DNA of 64,000 bases, taken from NCBI GenBank assembly GCA_963514095.1, contig CAUPSS010000033.1, positions 682,001-746,000 on the forward strand, written 5' to 3'. Each line of letters starts with the position of its first letter. Within the stretch, counting starts at the first letter, position 1. Position numbers and translations under genes: made by a program. Source of the stretch: Eutrigla gurnardus. Its lineage: Eukaryota; Chordata; Actinopteri; Perciformes; Triglidae. Under the pieces are notes generated by a model. The model searched no databases. It saw nothing but the letters and a program-made list of their open reading frames with translations, and was not told the DNA's origin. This document shows positions 25,000 through 39,518 of this stretch, piece after piece.

Positions 25000-27900
25000 A
25001 GGTAACCAGTCTATCACAGGGAGACATGTAAAGACAGACAGGTGACCAGTCTATCACAGGGCTGACATGTAGAGAGAGACAGGTGACCAGTCTATCACAG
25101 GGCTGACATGTAGAGACAGACAGGTAACCAGTCTATCACAGGCTGACATGTAGAGACAGACAGGTGACCAGTCTATCACAGGGCTGACATGTAGAGACAG
25201 ACAGGTAACCAGTCTATCACAGGGAGACATGTAGAGACAGACAGGTAACCAGTCTATCACAGGGAGACATGTAGAGACTGACAGGTAACCAGTCTATCAC
25301 AGGGAGACATGTAGAGACAGACCGGTAACCAGTCTATCACAGGGCTGACATGTAGAGACAGACAGGCAACCAGTCTATCACAGGGCTGACATGTAGAGAC
25401 AGACAGGTAACCAGTCTATCACAGGGAGACATGTAGAGACAGACAGGTAACCAGTCTATCATGGGGCCGACATGTAGAGACAGACAGGTAACCAGTCTAT
25501 CACAGGGAGACATGTAGAGACAGACAGGTAACCAGTCTATCACAGGGGGACATGTAGAGACAGACAGGTAACCAGTCTATCACAGGGAGACATGTAGAGA
25601 CAGACAGGTAACCAGTCTATCACAGGGAGACATGTACAGACAGACAGGTAACCAGTCTATCACAGGGCTGACATGTAGAGACAGACAGGTAACCAGTCTA
25701 TCACAGGGCTGACATGTAGAGACAGACAGGTAACCAGTCTATCATAGGGCTGACATGTAGAGACAGACAGGTAACCAGTCTATCACATGGAGACATGTGG
25801 AGACAGACAGGTAACCAGTCTATCACAGGGAGACATGTAGAGACAGACAGGTAACCAGTCTATCACAGGGAGACATGTAGAGACCGACAGGTAACCAGTC
25901 TATCACAGGGGGACATGTAGAGACAGACAGGTAACCAGTCTATCACAGGGAGACATGTAGAGACAGACAGGTAACCAGTCTATCACGGGGCCGACATGTA
26001 GAGACAGACAGGTAACCAGTCTATCACAGGGAGACATGTAGAGACAGACAGGCAACCAGTCTATCACAGGGCTGACATGTAGAGACAGATAGGTAACCAG
26101 TCTATCACAGGGCTGACATGTAGAGACAGACAGGTAACCAGTCTATCACAGGGAGACATGTAGAGACAGACAGGTAACCAGTCTATCACATGGGGACATG
26201 TAGAGACAGACAGGTAACCAGTCTATCACAGGGAGACATGTAGAGACAGACAGGTAACCAGTCTATCACAGGGAGACATGTACAGACAGACAGGTAACCA
26301 GTCTATCACAGGGCTGACATGTAGAGACAGACAGGTAACCAGTCTATCACAGGGCTGACATGTAGAGACAGACAGGTAACCAGTCTATCATAGGGCTGAC
26401 ATGTAGAGACAGACAGGTAACCAGTCTATCACATGGAGACATGTGGAGACAGACAGGTAACCAGTCTATCACAGGGAGACATGTAGAGACAGACAGGTAA
26501 CCAGTCTATCACAGGGAGACATGTAGAGACCGACAGGTAACCAGTCTATCACAGGGGGACATGTAGAGACAGACAGGTAACCAGTCTATCACAGGGAGAC
26601 ATGTAGAGACAGACAGGTAACCAGTCTATCACAGGGAGACATGTAGAGACAGACAGGTAACCAGTATATCACGGGGCCGACATGTAGAGACAGACAGGTA
26701 ACCAGTCTATCACAGGGAGACATGTAGAGACAGACAGGCAACCAGTCTATCACAGGGCTGACATGTAGAGACAGACAGGTAACCAGTCTATCACAGGGCC
26801 GACATGTAGAGACAGACAGGTAACCAGTCTATCACAGGGAGACATGTAGAGACAGACAGGTAACCAGTCTATCACAGGGAGACATGTAGAGACAGACAGG
26901 TAACCAGACTATCACAGGGAGACATGTACAGACAGACAGGTAACCAGTCTATCACAGGGAGACATGTAGAGACAGACAGGTAACCAGTCTATCACAGGGG
27001 GACATGTGGAGACAGACAGGTAACCAGTCTATCACAGGGAGACATGTAGAGACAGACAGGTAACCAGTCTATCACAGAGAGACATGTACAGACAGACAGG
27101 TAACCAGTCTATCACAGGGCTGACATGTAGAGACAGACAGGTAACCAGTCTATCACAGGGCTGACATGTAGAGACAGACAGGTAACCAGTCTATCATAGG
27201 GCTGACATGTAGAGACAGACAGGTAACCAGTCTATCACATGGAGACATGTGGAGACAGACAGGTAACCAGTCTATCACAGGGAGACATGTAGAGACAGAC
27301 AGGTAACCAGTCTATCACAGGGAGACATGTAGAGACCGACAGGTAACCAGTCTATCACAGGGGGACATGTAGAGACAGACAGGTAACCAGTCTATCACAG
27401 GGAGACATGTAGAGACAGACAGGTAACCAGTCTATCACAGGGAGACATGTAGAGACAGACAGGTAACCAGTCTATCACGGGGCCGACATGTAGAGACAGA
27501 CAGGTAACCAGTCTATCACAGGGAGACATGTAGAGACAGACAGGCAACCAGTCTATCACAGGGCTGACATGTAGAGACAGACAGGTAACCAGTCTATCAC
27601 AGGGCCGACATGTAGAGACAGACAGGTAACCAGTCTATCACAGGGAGACATGTAGAGACAGACAGGTAACCAGTCTATCACAGGGAGACATGTAGAGACA
27701 GACAGGTAACCAGACTATCACAGGGAGACATGTACAGACAGACAGGTAACCAGTCTATCACAGGGCTGACATGTAGAGACAGACAGGTAACCAGTCTATC
27801 ACAGGGCTGACATGTAGAGACAGACAGGTAACCAGTCTATCATAGGGCTGACATGTAGAGACAGACAGGTAACCAGTCTATCACATGGAGACATGTGGAG

Positions 27901-30900
27901 ACAGACACGTAACCAGTCTATCACAGGGAGACATGTAGAGACAGACAGGTAACCAGTCTATCACAGGGAGACATGTAGAGACCGACAGGTAACCAGTCTA
28001 TCACAGGGGGACATGTAGAGACAGACAGGTAACCAGTCTATCACAGGGCTGACATGTAGAGACAGACAGGTAACCAGTCTATCACAGGGAGACATGTAGA
28101 GACAGACAGGTAACCAGTCTATCACAGGGAGACATGTAAAGACAGACAGGTGACCAGTCTATCACAGGGCTGACATGTAGAGAGAGACAGGTGACCAGTC
28201 TATCACAGGGCTGACATGTAGAGACAGACAGGTAACCAGTCTATCACAGGCTGACATGTAGAGACAGACAGGTGACCAGTCTATCACAGGGCTGACATGT
28301 AGAGACAGACAGGTAACCAGTCTATCACAGGGAGACATGTAGAGACAGACAGGTAACCAGTCTATCACAGGGAGACATGTAGAGACTGACAGGTAACCAG
28401 TCTATCACAGGGAGACATGTAGAGACAGACAGGTAACCAGTCCATCACAGGGCTGACATGTAGAGACAGACAGGCAACCAGTCTATCACAGGGCTGACAT
28501 GTAGAGACAGACAGGTAACCAGTCTATCACAGGGCCGACATGTAGAGACAGACAGGTAACCAGTCTATCACAGGGAGACATGTAGAGACAGACAGGTAAC
28601 CAGTCTATCACAGGGAGACATGTAGAGACAGACAGGTAACCAGTCTATCATGGGGCCGACATGTAGAGACAGACAGGTAACCAGTCTATCACAGGGAGAC
28701 ATGTAGAGACAGACAGGTAACCAGTCTATCACAGGGAGACATGTAGAGACAGACAGGTAACCAGTCTATCACAGGGAGACATGTAGAGACAGACAGGTAA
28801 CCAGTCTATCACAGGGGGACATGTAGAGACAGACAGGTAACCAGTCTATCACAGGGAGACATGTAGAGACAGACAGGTAACCAGTCTATCACAGGGAGAC
28901 ATGTACAGACAGACAGGTAACCAGTCTATCACAGGGCTGACATGTAGAGACAGACAGGTAACCAGTCTATCACAGGGCTGACATGTAGAGACAGACAGGT
29001 AACCAGTCTATCATAGGGCTGACATGTAGAGACAGACAGGTAACCAGTCTATCACATGGAGACATGTGGAGACAGACAGGTAACCAGTCTATCACAGGGA
29101 GACATGTAGAGACAGACAGGTAACCAGTCTATCACAGGGAGACATGTAGAGACCGACAGGTAACCAGTCTATCACAGGGGGACATGTAGAGACAGACAGG
29201 TAACCAGTCTATCACAGGGAGACATGTAGAGACAGACAGGTAACCAGTCTATCACAGGGAGACATGTAGAGACAGACAGGTAACCAGTCTATCACGGGGC
29301 CGACATGTAGAGACAGACAGGCAACCAGTCTATCACAGGGCTGACATGTAGAGACAGACAGGTAACCAGTCTATCACAGGGCCGACATGTAGAGACAGAC
29401 AGGTAACCAGTCTATCACAGGGAGACATGTAGAGACAGACAGGTAACCAGTCTATCACAGGGCTGACATGTAGAGACAGATAGGTAACCAGTCTATCACA
29501 GGGCTGACATGTAGAGACAGACAGGTAACCAGTCTATCACAGGGAGACATGTAGAGACAGACAGGTAACCAGTCTATCACAGGGGGACATGTAGAGACAG
29601 ACAGGTAACCAGTCTATCACAGGGAGACATGTAGAGACAGACAGGTAACCAGTCTATCACAGGGAGACATGTAGAGACAGACAGGTAACCAGTCTATCAC
29701 AGGGCTGACATGTAGAGACAGACAGGTAACCAGTCTATCACAGGGCTGACATGTAGAGACAGACAGGTAACCAGTCTATCATAGGGCTGACATGTAGAGA
29801 CAGACAGGTAACCAGTCTATCACATGGAGACATGTGGAGACAGACAGGTAACCAGTCTATCACAGGGAGACATGTAGAGACAGACAGGTAACCAGTCTAT
29901 CACAGGGAGACATGTAGAGACCGACAGGTAACCAGTCTATCACAGGGGGACATGTAGAGACAGACAGGTAACCAGTCTATCACAGGGAGACATGTAGAGA
30001 CAGACAGGTAACCAGTCTATCACAGGGAGACATGTAGAGACAGACAGGTAACCAGTCTATCACGGGGCCGACATGTAGAGACAGACAGGTAACCAGTCTA
30101 TCACAGGGAGACATGTAGAGACAGACAGGCAACCAGTCTATCACAGGGCTGACATGTAGAGACAGACAGGTAACCAGTCTATCACAGGGCCGACATGTAG
30201 AGACAGACAGGTAACCAGTCTATCACAGGGAGACATGTAGAGACAGACAGGTAACCAGTCTATCACAGGGAGACATGTAGAGACAGACAGGTAACCAGAC
30301 TATCACAGGGAGACATGTACAGACAGACAGGTAACCAGTCTATCACAGGGCTGACATGTAGAGACAGACAGGTAACCAGTCTATCACAGGGCTGACATGT
30401 AGAGACAGACAGGTAACCAGTCTATCATAGGGCTGACATGTAGAGACAGACAGGTAACCAGTCTATCACATGGAGACATGTGGAGACAGACACGTAACCA
30501 GTCTATCACAGGGAGACATGTAGAGACAGACAGGTAACCAGTCTATCACAGGGAGACATGTAGAGACCGACAGGTAACCAGTCTATCACAGGGGGACATG
30601 TAGAGACAGACAGGTAACCAGTCTATCACAGGGCTGACATGTAGAGACAGACAGGTAACCAGTCTATCACAGGGAGACATGTAGAGACAGACAGGTAACC
30701 AGTCTATCACAGGGAGACATGTAAAGACAGACAGGTGACCAGTCTATCACAGGGCTGACATGTAGAGAGAGACAGGTGACCAGTCTATCACAGGGCTGAC
30801 ATGTAGAGACAGACAGGTAACCAGTCTATCACAGGCTGACATATAGAGACAGACAGGTGACCAGTCTATCACAGGGCTGACATGTAGAGACAGACAGGTA

Positions 30901-33381
30901 ACCAGTCTATCACAGGGAGACATGTAGAGACAGACAGGTAACCAGTCTATCACAGGGAGACATGTAGAGACTGACAGGTAACCAGTCTATCACAGGGAGA
31001 CATGTAGAGACAGACAGGTAACCAGTCCATCACAGGGCTGACATGTAGAGACAGACAGGCAACCAGTCTATCACAGGGCTGACATGTAGAGACAGACAGG
31101 TAACCAGTCTATCACAGGGCCGACATGTAGAGACAGACAGGTAACCAGTCTATCACAGGGAGACATGTAGAGACAGACAGGTAACCAGTCTATCACAGGG
31201 AGACATGTAGAGACAGACAGGTAACCAGTCTATCATGGGGCCGACATGTAGAGACAGACAGGTAACCAGTCTATCACAGGGAGACATGTAGAGACAGACA
31301 GGTAACCAGTCTATCACAGGGGGACATGTAGAGACAGACAGGTAACCAGTCTATCACAGGGAGACATGTAGAGACAGACAGGTAACCAGTCTATCACGGG
31401 GCCGACATGTAGAGACAGACAGGTAACCAGTCTATCACAGGGAGACATGTAGAGACAGACAGGCAACCAGTCTATCACAGGGCTGACATGTAGAGACAGA
31501 TAGGTAACCAGTCTATCACAGGGCTGACATGTAGAGACAGACAGGTAACCAGTCTATCACAGGGAGACATGTAGAGACAGACAGGTAACCAGTCTATCAC
31601 AGGGGGACATGTAGAGACAGACAGGTAACCAGTCTATCACAGGGAGACATGTAGAGACAGACAGGTAACCAGTCTATCACAGGGAGACATGTACAGACAG
31701 ACAGGTAACCAGTCTATCACAGGGCTGACATGTAGAGACAGACAGGTAACCAGTCTATCACAGGGCTGACATGTAGAGACAGACAGGTAACCAGTCTATC
31801 ACAGGGAGACATGTAGAGACAGACAGGTAACCAGTCTATCACAGGGAGACATGTAGAGACAGACAGGTAACCAGTCTATCACGGGGCCGACATGTAGAGA
31901 CAGACAGGTAACCAGTCTATCACAGGGAGACATGTAGAGACAGACAGGCAACCAGTCTATCACAGGGCTGACATGTAGAGACAGATAGGTAACCAGTCTA
32001 TCACAGGGCTGACATGTAGAGACAGACAGGTAACCAGTCTATCACAGGGAGACATGTAGAGACAGACAGGTAACCAGTCTATCACAGGGGGACATGTAGA
32101 GACAGACAGGTAACCAGTCTATCACAGGGAGACATGTAGAGACAGACAGGTAACCAGTCTATCACAGGGAGACATGTACAGACAGACAGGTAACCAGTCT
32201 ATCACAGGGCTGACATGTAGAGACAGACAGGTAACCAGTCTATCACAGGGCTGACATGTAGAGACAGACAGGTAACCAGTCTATCATAGGGCTGACATGT
32301 AGAGACAGACAGGTAACCAGTCTATCACATGGAGACATGTGGAGACAGACAGGTAACCAGTCTATCACAGGGAGACATGTAGAGACAGACAGGTAACCAG
32401 TCTATCACAGGGAGACATGTAGAGACCGACAGGTAACCAGTCTATCACAGGGGGACATGTAGAGACAGACAGGTAACCAGTCTATCACAGGGAGACATGT
32501 AGAGACAGACAGGTAACCAGTCTATCACAGGGAGACATGTAGAGACAGACAGGTAACCAGTCTATCACGGGGCCGACATGTAGAGACAGACAGGTAACCA
32601 GTCTATCACAGGGAGACATGTAGAGACAGACAGGCAACCAGTCTATCACAGGGCTGACATGTAGAGACAGACAGGTAACCAGTCTATCACAGGGCCGACA
32701 TGTAGAGACAGACAGGTAACCAGTCTATCACAGGGAGACATGTAGAGACAGACAGGTAACCAGTCTATCACAGGGCTGACATGTAGAGACAGATAGGTAA
32801 CCAGTCTATCACAGGGCTGACATGTAGAGACAGACAGGTAACCAGTCTATCACAGGGAGACATGTAGAGACAGACAGGTAACCAGTCTATCACAGGGGGA
32901 CATGTAGAGACAGACAGGTAACCAGTCTATCACAGGGAGACATGTAGAGACAGACAGGTAACCAGTCTATCACAGGGAGACATGTACAGACAGACAGGTA
33001 ACCAGTCTATCACAGGGCTGACATGTAGAGACAGACAGGTAACCAGTCTATCACAGGGCTGACATGTAGAGACAGACAGGTAACCAGTCTATCATAGGGC
33101 TGACATGTAGAGACAGACAGGTAACCAGTCTATCACATTGAGACATGTGGAGACAGACAGGTAACCAGTCTATCACAGGGAGACATGTAGAGACAGACAG
33201 GTAACCAGTCTATCACAGGGAGACATGTAGAGACAGACAGGTAACCAGTCTATCACAGGGAGACATGTAAAGACAGACAGGTAACCAGTCTATCACAGGG
33301 AGACATGTAGAGACAGACAGGCAACCAGTCTATCACAGGGCTGACATGTAGAGACAGATAGGTAACCAGTCTATCACAGGG
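25000..33381 (+). repeat. 8360-bp tandem duplication, copy B
   Basis: This is the second copy of the block described at 16640. All internal landmarks recur at exactly +8360: the CCGGTAACC variant (16963 to 25323 region), CATGGGGACATG (about 17830 to 26190), CAGAGAGACATG (about 18717 to 27077) and CACATTGAG (24774 to 33134). The near identity over more than 200 units means recent duplication, gene-conversion-like homogenisation, or an assembly artefact. Confidence 0.85.
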
Positions 33382-34693
33382 CTGACATGTAGAGACAGAC
33401 AGGTAACCAGTCTATCACAGGGAGACATGTAGAGACAGACAGGTAACCAGTCTATCACAGGGGGACATGTAGAGACAGACAGGTAACCAGTCTATCACAG
33501 GGAGACATGTAGAGACAGACAGGTAACCAGTCTATCACAGGGAGACATGTACAGACAGACAGGTAACCAGTCTATCACAGGGCTGACATGTAGAGACAGA
33601 CAGGTAACCAGTCTATCACAGGGCTGACATGTAGAGACAGACAGGTAACCAGTCTATCATAGGGCTGACATGTAGAGACAGACAGGTAACCAGTCTATCA
33701 CATGGAGACATGTGGAGACAGACAGGTAACCAGTCTATCACAGGGAGACATGTAGAGACAGACAGGTAACCAGTCTATCACAGGGAGACATGTAGAGACC
33801 GACAGGTAACCAGTCTATCACAGGGGGACATGTAGAGACAGACAGGTAACCAGTCTATCACAGGGAGACATGTAGAGACAGACAGGTAACCAGTCTATCA
33901 CAGGGAGACATGTAGAGACAGACAGGTAACCAGTCTATCACGGGGCCGACATGTAGAGACAGACAGGTAACCAGTCTATCACAGGGAGACATGTAGAGAC
34001 AGACAGGCAACCAGTCTATCACAGGGCTGACATGTAGAGACAGACAGGTAACCAGTCTATCACAGGGCCGACATGTAGAGACAGACAGGTAACCAGTCTA
34101 TCACAGGGAGACATGTAGAGACAGACAGGTAACCAGTCTATCACAGGGCTGACATGTAGAGACAGATAGGTAACCAGTCTATCACAGGGCTGACATGTAG
34201 AGACAGACAGGTAACCAGTCTATCACAGGGAGACATGTAGAGACAGACAGGTAACCAGTCTATCACAGGGGGACATGTAGAGACAGACAGGTAACCAGTC
34301 TATCACAGGGAGACATGTAGAGACAGACAGGTAACCAGTCTATCACAGGGAGACATGTACAGACAGACAGGTAACCAGTCTATCACAGGGCTGACATGTA
34401 GAGACAGACAGGTAACCAGTCTATCACAGGGCTGACATGTAGAGACAGACAGGTAACCAGTCTATCATAGGGCTGACATGTAGAGACAGACAGGTAACCA
34501 GTCTATCACATTGAGACATGTGGAGACAGACAGGTAACCAGTCTATCACAGGGAGACATGTAGAGACAGACAGGTAACCAGTCTATCACAGGGAGACATG
34601 TAGAGACAGACAGGTAACCAGTCTATCACAGGGAGACATGTAAAGACAGACAGGTAACCAGTCTATCACAGGGAGACATGTAGAGACAGACAG
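31905..34693 (+). repeat. Tandem duplication, offset 1373 bp
   Basis: Bases about 31905-33320 match about 33278-34693. The CACATTGAG marker lies at 33134 and 34507. The match ends where GGCAACC (33322) faces GGTGACC (34695). The block straddles the right limit of the 8360-bp duplication, so its order relative to that event cannot be read simply. Confidence 0.7.
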
Positions 34694-35636
34694 GTGACCA
34701 GTCTATCACAGGGAGACATGTAGAGACAGACAGGTAACCAGTCTATCACAGGGAGACATGTAGAGACAGACAGGTAACCAGTCTATCACGGGGCCGACAT
34801 GTAGAGACAGACAGGTAACCAGTCTATCACAGGGAGACATGTAGAGACAGACAGGCAACCAGTCTATCACAGGGCTGACATGTAGAGACAGACAGGTAAC
34901 CAGTCTATCACAGGGCCGACATGTAGAGACAGACAGGTAACCAGTCTATCACAGGGAGACATGTAGAGACAGACAGGTAACCAGTCTATCACAGGGCTGA
35001 CATGTAGAGACAGATAGGTAACCAGTCTATCACAGGGCTGACATGTAGAGACAGACAGGTAACCAGTCTATCACAGGGAGACATGTAGAGACAGACAGGT
35101 AACCAGTCTATCACAGGGGGACATGTAGAGACAGACAGGTAACCAGTCTATCACAGGGAGACATGTAGAGACAGACAGGTAACCAGTCTATCACAGGGAG
35201 ACATGTACAGACAGACAGGTAACCAGTCTATCACAGGGCTGACATGTAGAGACAGACAGGTAACCAGTCTATCACAGGGCTGACATGTAGAGACAGACAG
35301 GTAACCAGTCTATCATAGGGCTGACATGTAGAGACAGACAGGTAACCAGTCTATCACATTGAGACATGTGGAGACAGACAGGTAACCAGTCTATCACAGG
35401 GAGACATGTAGAGACAGACAGGTAACCAGTCTATCACAGGGAGACATGTAGAGACAGACAGGTAACCAGTCTATCACAGGGAGACATGTAAAGACAGACA
35501 GGTAACCAGTCTATCACAGGGAGACATGTAGAGACAGACAGGTGACCAGTCTATCACAGGGAGACATGTAGAGACAGACAGGTAACCAGTCTATCACAGG
35601 GAGACATGTAGAGACAGACAGGTAACCAGTCTATCA
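33856..35636 (+). repeat. Tandem duplication, offset 848 bp
   Basis: Bases about 33856-34788 match about 34704-35636. CACATTGAG at 34507 and 35355 and the CACGGGGCCGAC unit near 33941 and 34789 fix the offset at 21 units. The match ends where CACGGGG faces CACAGGG. Confidence 0.7.
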
Positions 35637-38600
35637 CAGGGCTGACATGTAGAGACAGACAGGTAACCAGTCTATCACAGGGAGACATGTAGAGACAGAC
35701 AGGTAACCAGTCTATCACAGGGAGACATGTACAGACAGACAGGTAACCAGTCTATCACAGGGCTGACATGTAGAGACAGACAGGTAACCAGTCTATCACA
35801 GGGCTGACATGTAGAGACAGACAGGTAACCAGTCTATCATAGGGCTGACATGTAGAGACAGACAGGTAACCAGTCTATCACATGGAGACATGTGGAGACA
35901 GACACGTAACCAGTCTATCACATGGAGACATGTAGAGACAGACAGGTAACCAGTCTATCACAGGGAGACATGTAGAGACCGACAGGTAACCAGTCTATCA
36001 CAGGGGGACATGTAGAGACAGACAGGTAACCAGTCTATCACATGGAGTCATGTGGAGACAGACAGGTAACCAGTCTATCACAGGGAGACATGTAGAGACC
36101 GACAGGTAACCAGTCTATCACAGGGAGACATGTAGAGACAGACAGGTAACCAGTCTATCACAGGGAGACATGTAGAGACAGACAGGTAACCAGTCTATCA
36201 CGGGGCCGACATGGAGAGACAGACAGGTAACCAGTCTATCACAGGGAGACATGTAGAGACAGACAGGTAACCAGTCTATCACAGGGGGACATGTAGAGAC
36301 AGACAGGTAACCAGTCTATCACAGGGAGACATGTAGAGACAGACAGGTAACCAGTCTATCACATGGAGACATGTAGACAGACAGGTAACCAGTCTATCAC
36401 AGGGGGACATGTAGAGACAGACAGGTAACCAGTCTATCACAGGGAGACATGTAGAGACAGACAGGTAACCAGTCTATCACAGGGAGACATGGAGAGACAG
36501 ACAGGTAACCAGTCTATCACAGGGAGACATGTAAAGACAGACAGGTAACCAGTCTATCACAGGGAGACATGTAGAGACAGACAGGTGACCAGTCTATCAC
36601 AGGGAGACATGTAGATACAGACAGGTAACCAGTCTATCACAGGGGGACATGTAGAGACAGACAGGTAACCAGTCTATCACAGGGAGACATGTAGAGACAG
36701 ATAGGTAACCAGTATATCACAGGGAGACATGTAGAGACAGACAGGTAACCAGTCTATCACGGGGCCGACATGTAGAGACAGACAGGTAACCAGTCTATCA
36801 CAGGGAGACATGTAGAGACAGACAGGTAACCAGTCTATCACAGGGGGACATGTAGAGACAGACAGGTAACCAATCTATCACATGGAGACATGTGGAGACA
36901 GACAGGTAACCAGTCTATCACAGGGAGACATGTAGAGACAGACAGGTAACCAGTCTATCACAGGGAGACATGTAGAGACAGACAGGTAACCAGTCTATCA
37001 CAGGGAGACATGTAGAGACAGACAGGTAACCAGTCTATCACGGGGCCGACATTTAGAGACAGACAGGTAACCAGTCTATCACAGGGAGACATGTAGAGAC
37101 AGACAGGTAACCAGTCTATCACAGGGCTGACATGTAGAGACAGACAGGTGACCAGTCTATCACAGGGCTGACATGTAGAGAGAGAGACAGGTGACCAGTC
37201 TATCACAGGGCTGACATGTAGAGACAGACAGGTAACCAGTCTATCACAGGCTGACATGTAGAGACAGACAGGTGACCAGTCTATCACAGGCTGACATGTA
37301 GAGACAGACAGGTGACCAGTCTATCACAGGGCTGACATGTAGAGACAGACAGGTAACCAGTCTATCATAGGGCTGACATGTAGAGACAGACAGGTAACCA
37401 GTCTATCACATGGAGACATGTGGAGACAGACACGTAACCAGTCTATCACATGGAGACATGTGGAGACAGACAGGTAACCAGTCTATCACAGGGAGACATG
37501 TAGAGACAGACAGGTAACCAGTCTATCACAGGGAGACATGTAGAGACCGACAGGTAACCAGTCTATCACAGGGGGACATGTAGAGACAGACAGGTAACCA
37601 GTCTATCACAGGGCTGACATGTAGAGACAGACAGGTAACCAGTCTATCACAGGGAGACATGTAGAGACAGACAGGTAACCAGTCTATCACAGGGGGACAT
37701 GTAGAGACAGACAGGTAACCAGTCTATCACAGGGCCGACATTTAGAGACAGACAGGTAACCAGTCTATCACAGGGAGACATGTAGAGACAGACAGGTAAC
37801 CAGTCTATCACAGGGAGACATGTAGAGACAGACAGGTAACCAGTCTATCACAGGGAGACATGTAGAGACAGACAGGTAACCAGTCTATCACAGGGGGACA
37901 TGTAGAGACAGACAGGTAACCAATCTATCACATGGAGACATGTGGAGACAGACAGGAAACCAGTCTATCACAGGGAGACATGTAGAGACAGACAGGTAAC
38001 CAGTCTATCACAGGGAGACATGTAGAGACAGACAGGTAACCAGTCTATCACAGGGAGACATGTAGAGACAGACAGGTAACCAGTCTATCACAGGGCCGAC
38101 ATTTAGAGACAGACAGGTAACCAGTCTATCACAGGGAGACATGTAGAGACAGACAGGTAACCAGTCTATCACAGGGCTGACATGTAGAGACAGACAGGTG
38201 ACCAGTCTATCACAGGGCTGACATGTAGAGAGAGACAGGTGACCAGTCTATCACAGGGCTGACATGTAGAGACAGACAGGTAACCAGTCTATCACAGGCT
38301 GACATGTAGAGACAGACAGGTGACCAGTCTATCACAGGCTGACATGTAGAGACAGACAGGTGACCAGTCTATCACAGGGCTGACATGTAGAGACAGACAG
38401 GTAACCAGTCTATCATAGGGCTGACATGTAGAGACAGACAGGTAACCAGTCTATCACATGGAGACATGTGGAGACAGACATGTAACCAGTCTATCACAGG
38501 GAGACATGTAGAGACAGACAGGTAACCAGTCTATCACAGGGAGACATGTAGAGACCGACAGGTAACCAGTCTATCACAGGGGGACATGTAGAGACAGACA

Positions 38601-39518
38601 GGTAACCAGTCTATCACAGGGCTGACATGTAGAGACAGACAGGTAACCAGTCTATCACAGGGAGACATGTAGAGACAGACAGGTAACCAGTCTATCACAG
38701 GGAGACATGTAAAGACAGACAGGTGACCAGTCTATCACAGGGCTGACATGTAGAGAGAGACAGGTGACCAGTCTATCACAGGGCTGACATGTAGAGACAG
38801 ACAGGTAACCAGTCTATCACAGGCTGACATGTAGAGACAGACAGGTGACCAGTCTATCACAGGGCTGACATGTAGAGACAGACAGGTAACCAGTCTATCA
38901 CAGGGAGACATGTAGAGACAGACAGGTAACCAGTCTATCACAGGGAGACATGTAGAGACTGACAGGTAACCAGTCTATCACAGGGAGACATGTAGAGACA
39001 GACAGGTAACCAGTCCATCACAGGGCTGACATGTAGCGACAGACAGGCAACCAGTCTATCACAGGGCTGACATGTAGAGACAGACAGGTAACCAGTCTAT
39101 CACAGGGCCGACATATAGAGACAGACAGGTAACCAGTCTATCACAGGGAGACATGTAGAGACAGACAGGTAACCAGTCTATCACAGGGAGACATGTAGAG
39201 ACAGACAGGTAACCAGTCTATCATGGGGCCGACATGTAGAGACAGACAGGTAACCAGTCTATCACAGGGAGACATGTAGAGACAGACAGGTAACCAGTCT
39301 ATCACAGGGGGACATGTAGAGACAGACAGGTAACCAGTCTATCACAGGGAGACATGTAGAGACAGACAGGTAACCAGTCTATCACAGGGAGACATGGAGA
39401 GACAGACAGGTAACCAGTCTATCACAGGGAGACATGTAAAGACAGACAGGTAACCAGTCTATCACAGGGAGACATGTAGAGACAGACAGGTGACCAGTCT
39501 ATCACAGGGAGACATGTA
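35637..39518 (+). repeat. Satellite stretch with blocks shared at +2905 and +19973 bp
   Basis: About 35640-36350 resembles 55610-56340 (GACACGTAAC at 35901 and 55874), except for CATGGAGTCATG near 36046, which is private to this copy. The region with GATACAGACA at 36614 returns at 39519 (offset 2905). After the extra AG at 37179 the offset drops to 2903, as the CATAGGG markers at 37365 and 40268 show. A second block (about 37740-38400) repeats part of the same order. No gene is present. Confidence 0.7.
37179..37190 (+). repeat. Private AG-dinucleotide expansion
   Basis: Here the unit start reads four AG pairs before ACAGG. The related variant elsewhere (e.g. 445-450) has three. The two added bases make this unit longer than its relatives and shift the spacing to the 39-40 kb copy from 2905 to 2903 bp. 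It looks like slippage after the block had been duplicated. Confidence 0.85.

Larger units (their letters stand above)
16640..25021 (+). repeat. 8360-bp tandem duplication, copy A
   Basis: This block matches 25000-33381 base for base except for a few substitutions. The left limit is set by C at 16639 against T at 24999; the right limit by A at 25022 against C at 33382. The copies share about 22 bases at the junction (25000-25021). Differences I saw are GTACAG at 21314 against GTAGAG at 29674, and GACATGTAG near 22483 against GACATATAG near 30843. The unit contains its own duplications (2585 and 485 bp), so these predate the 8360-bp event. Confidence 0.85.
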
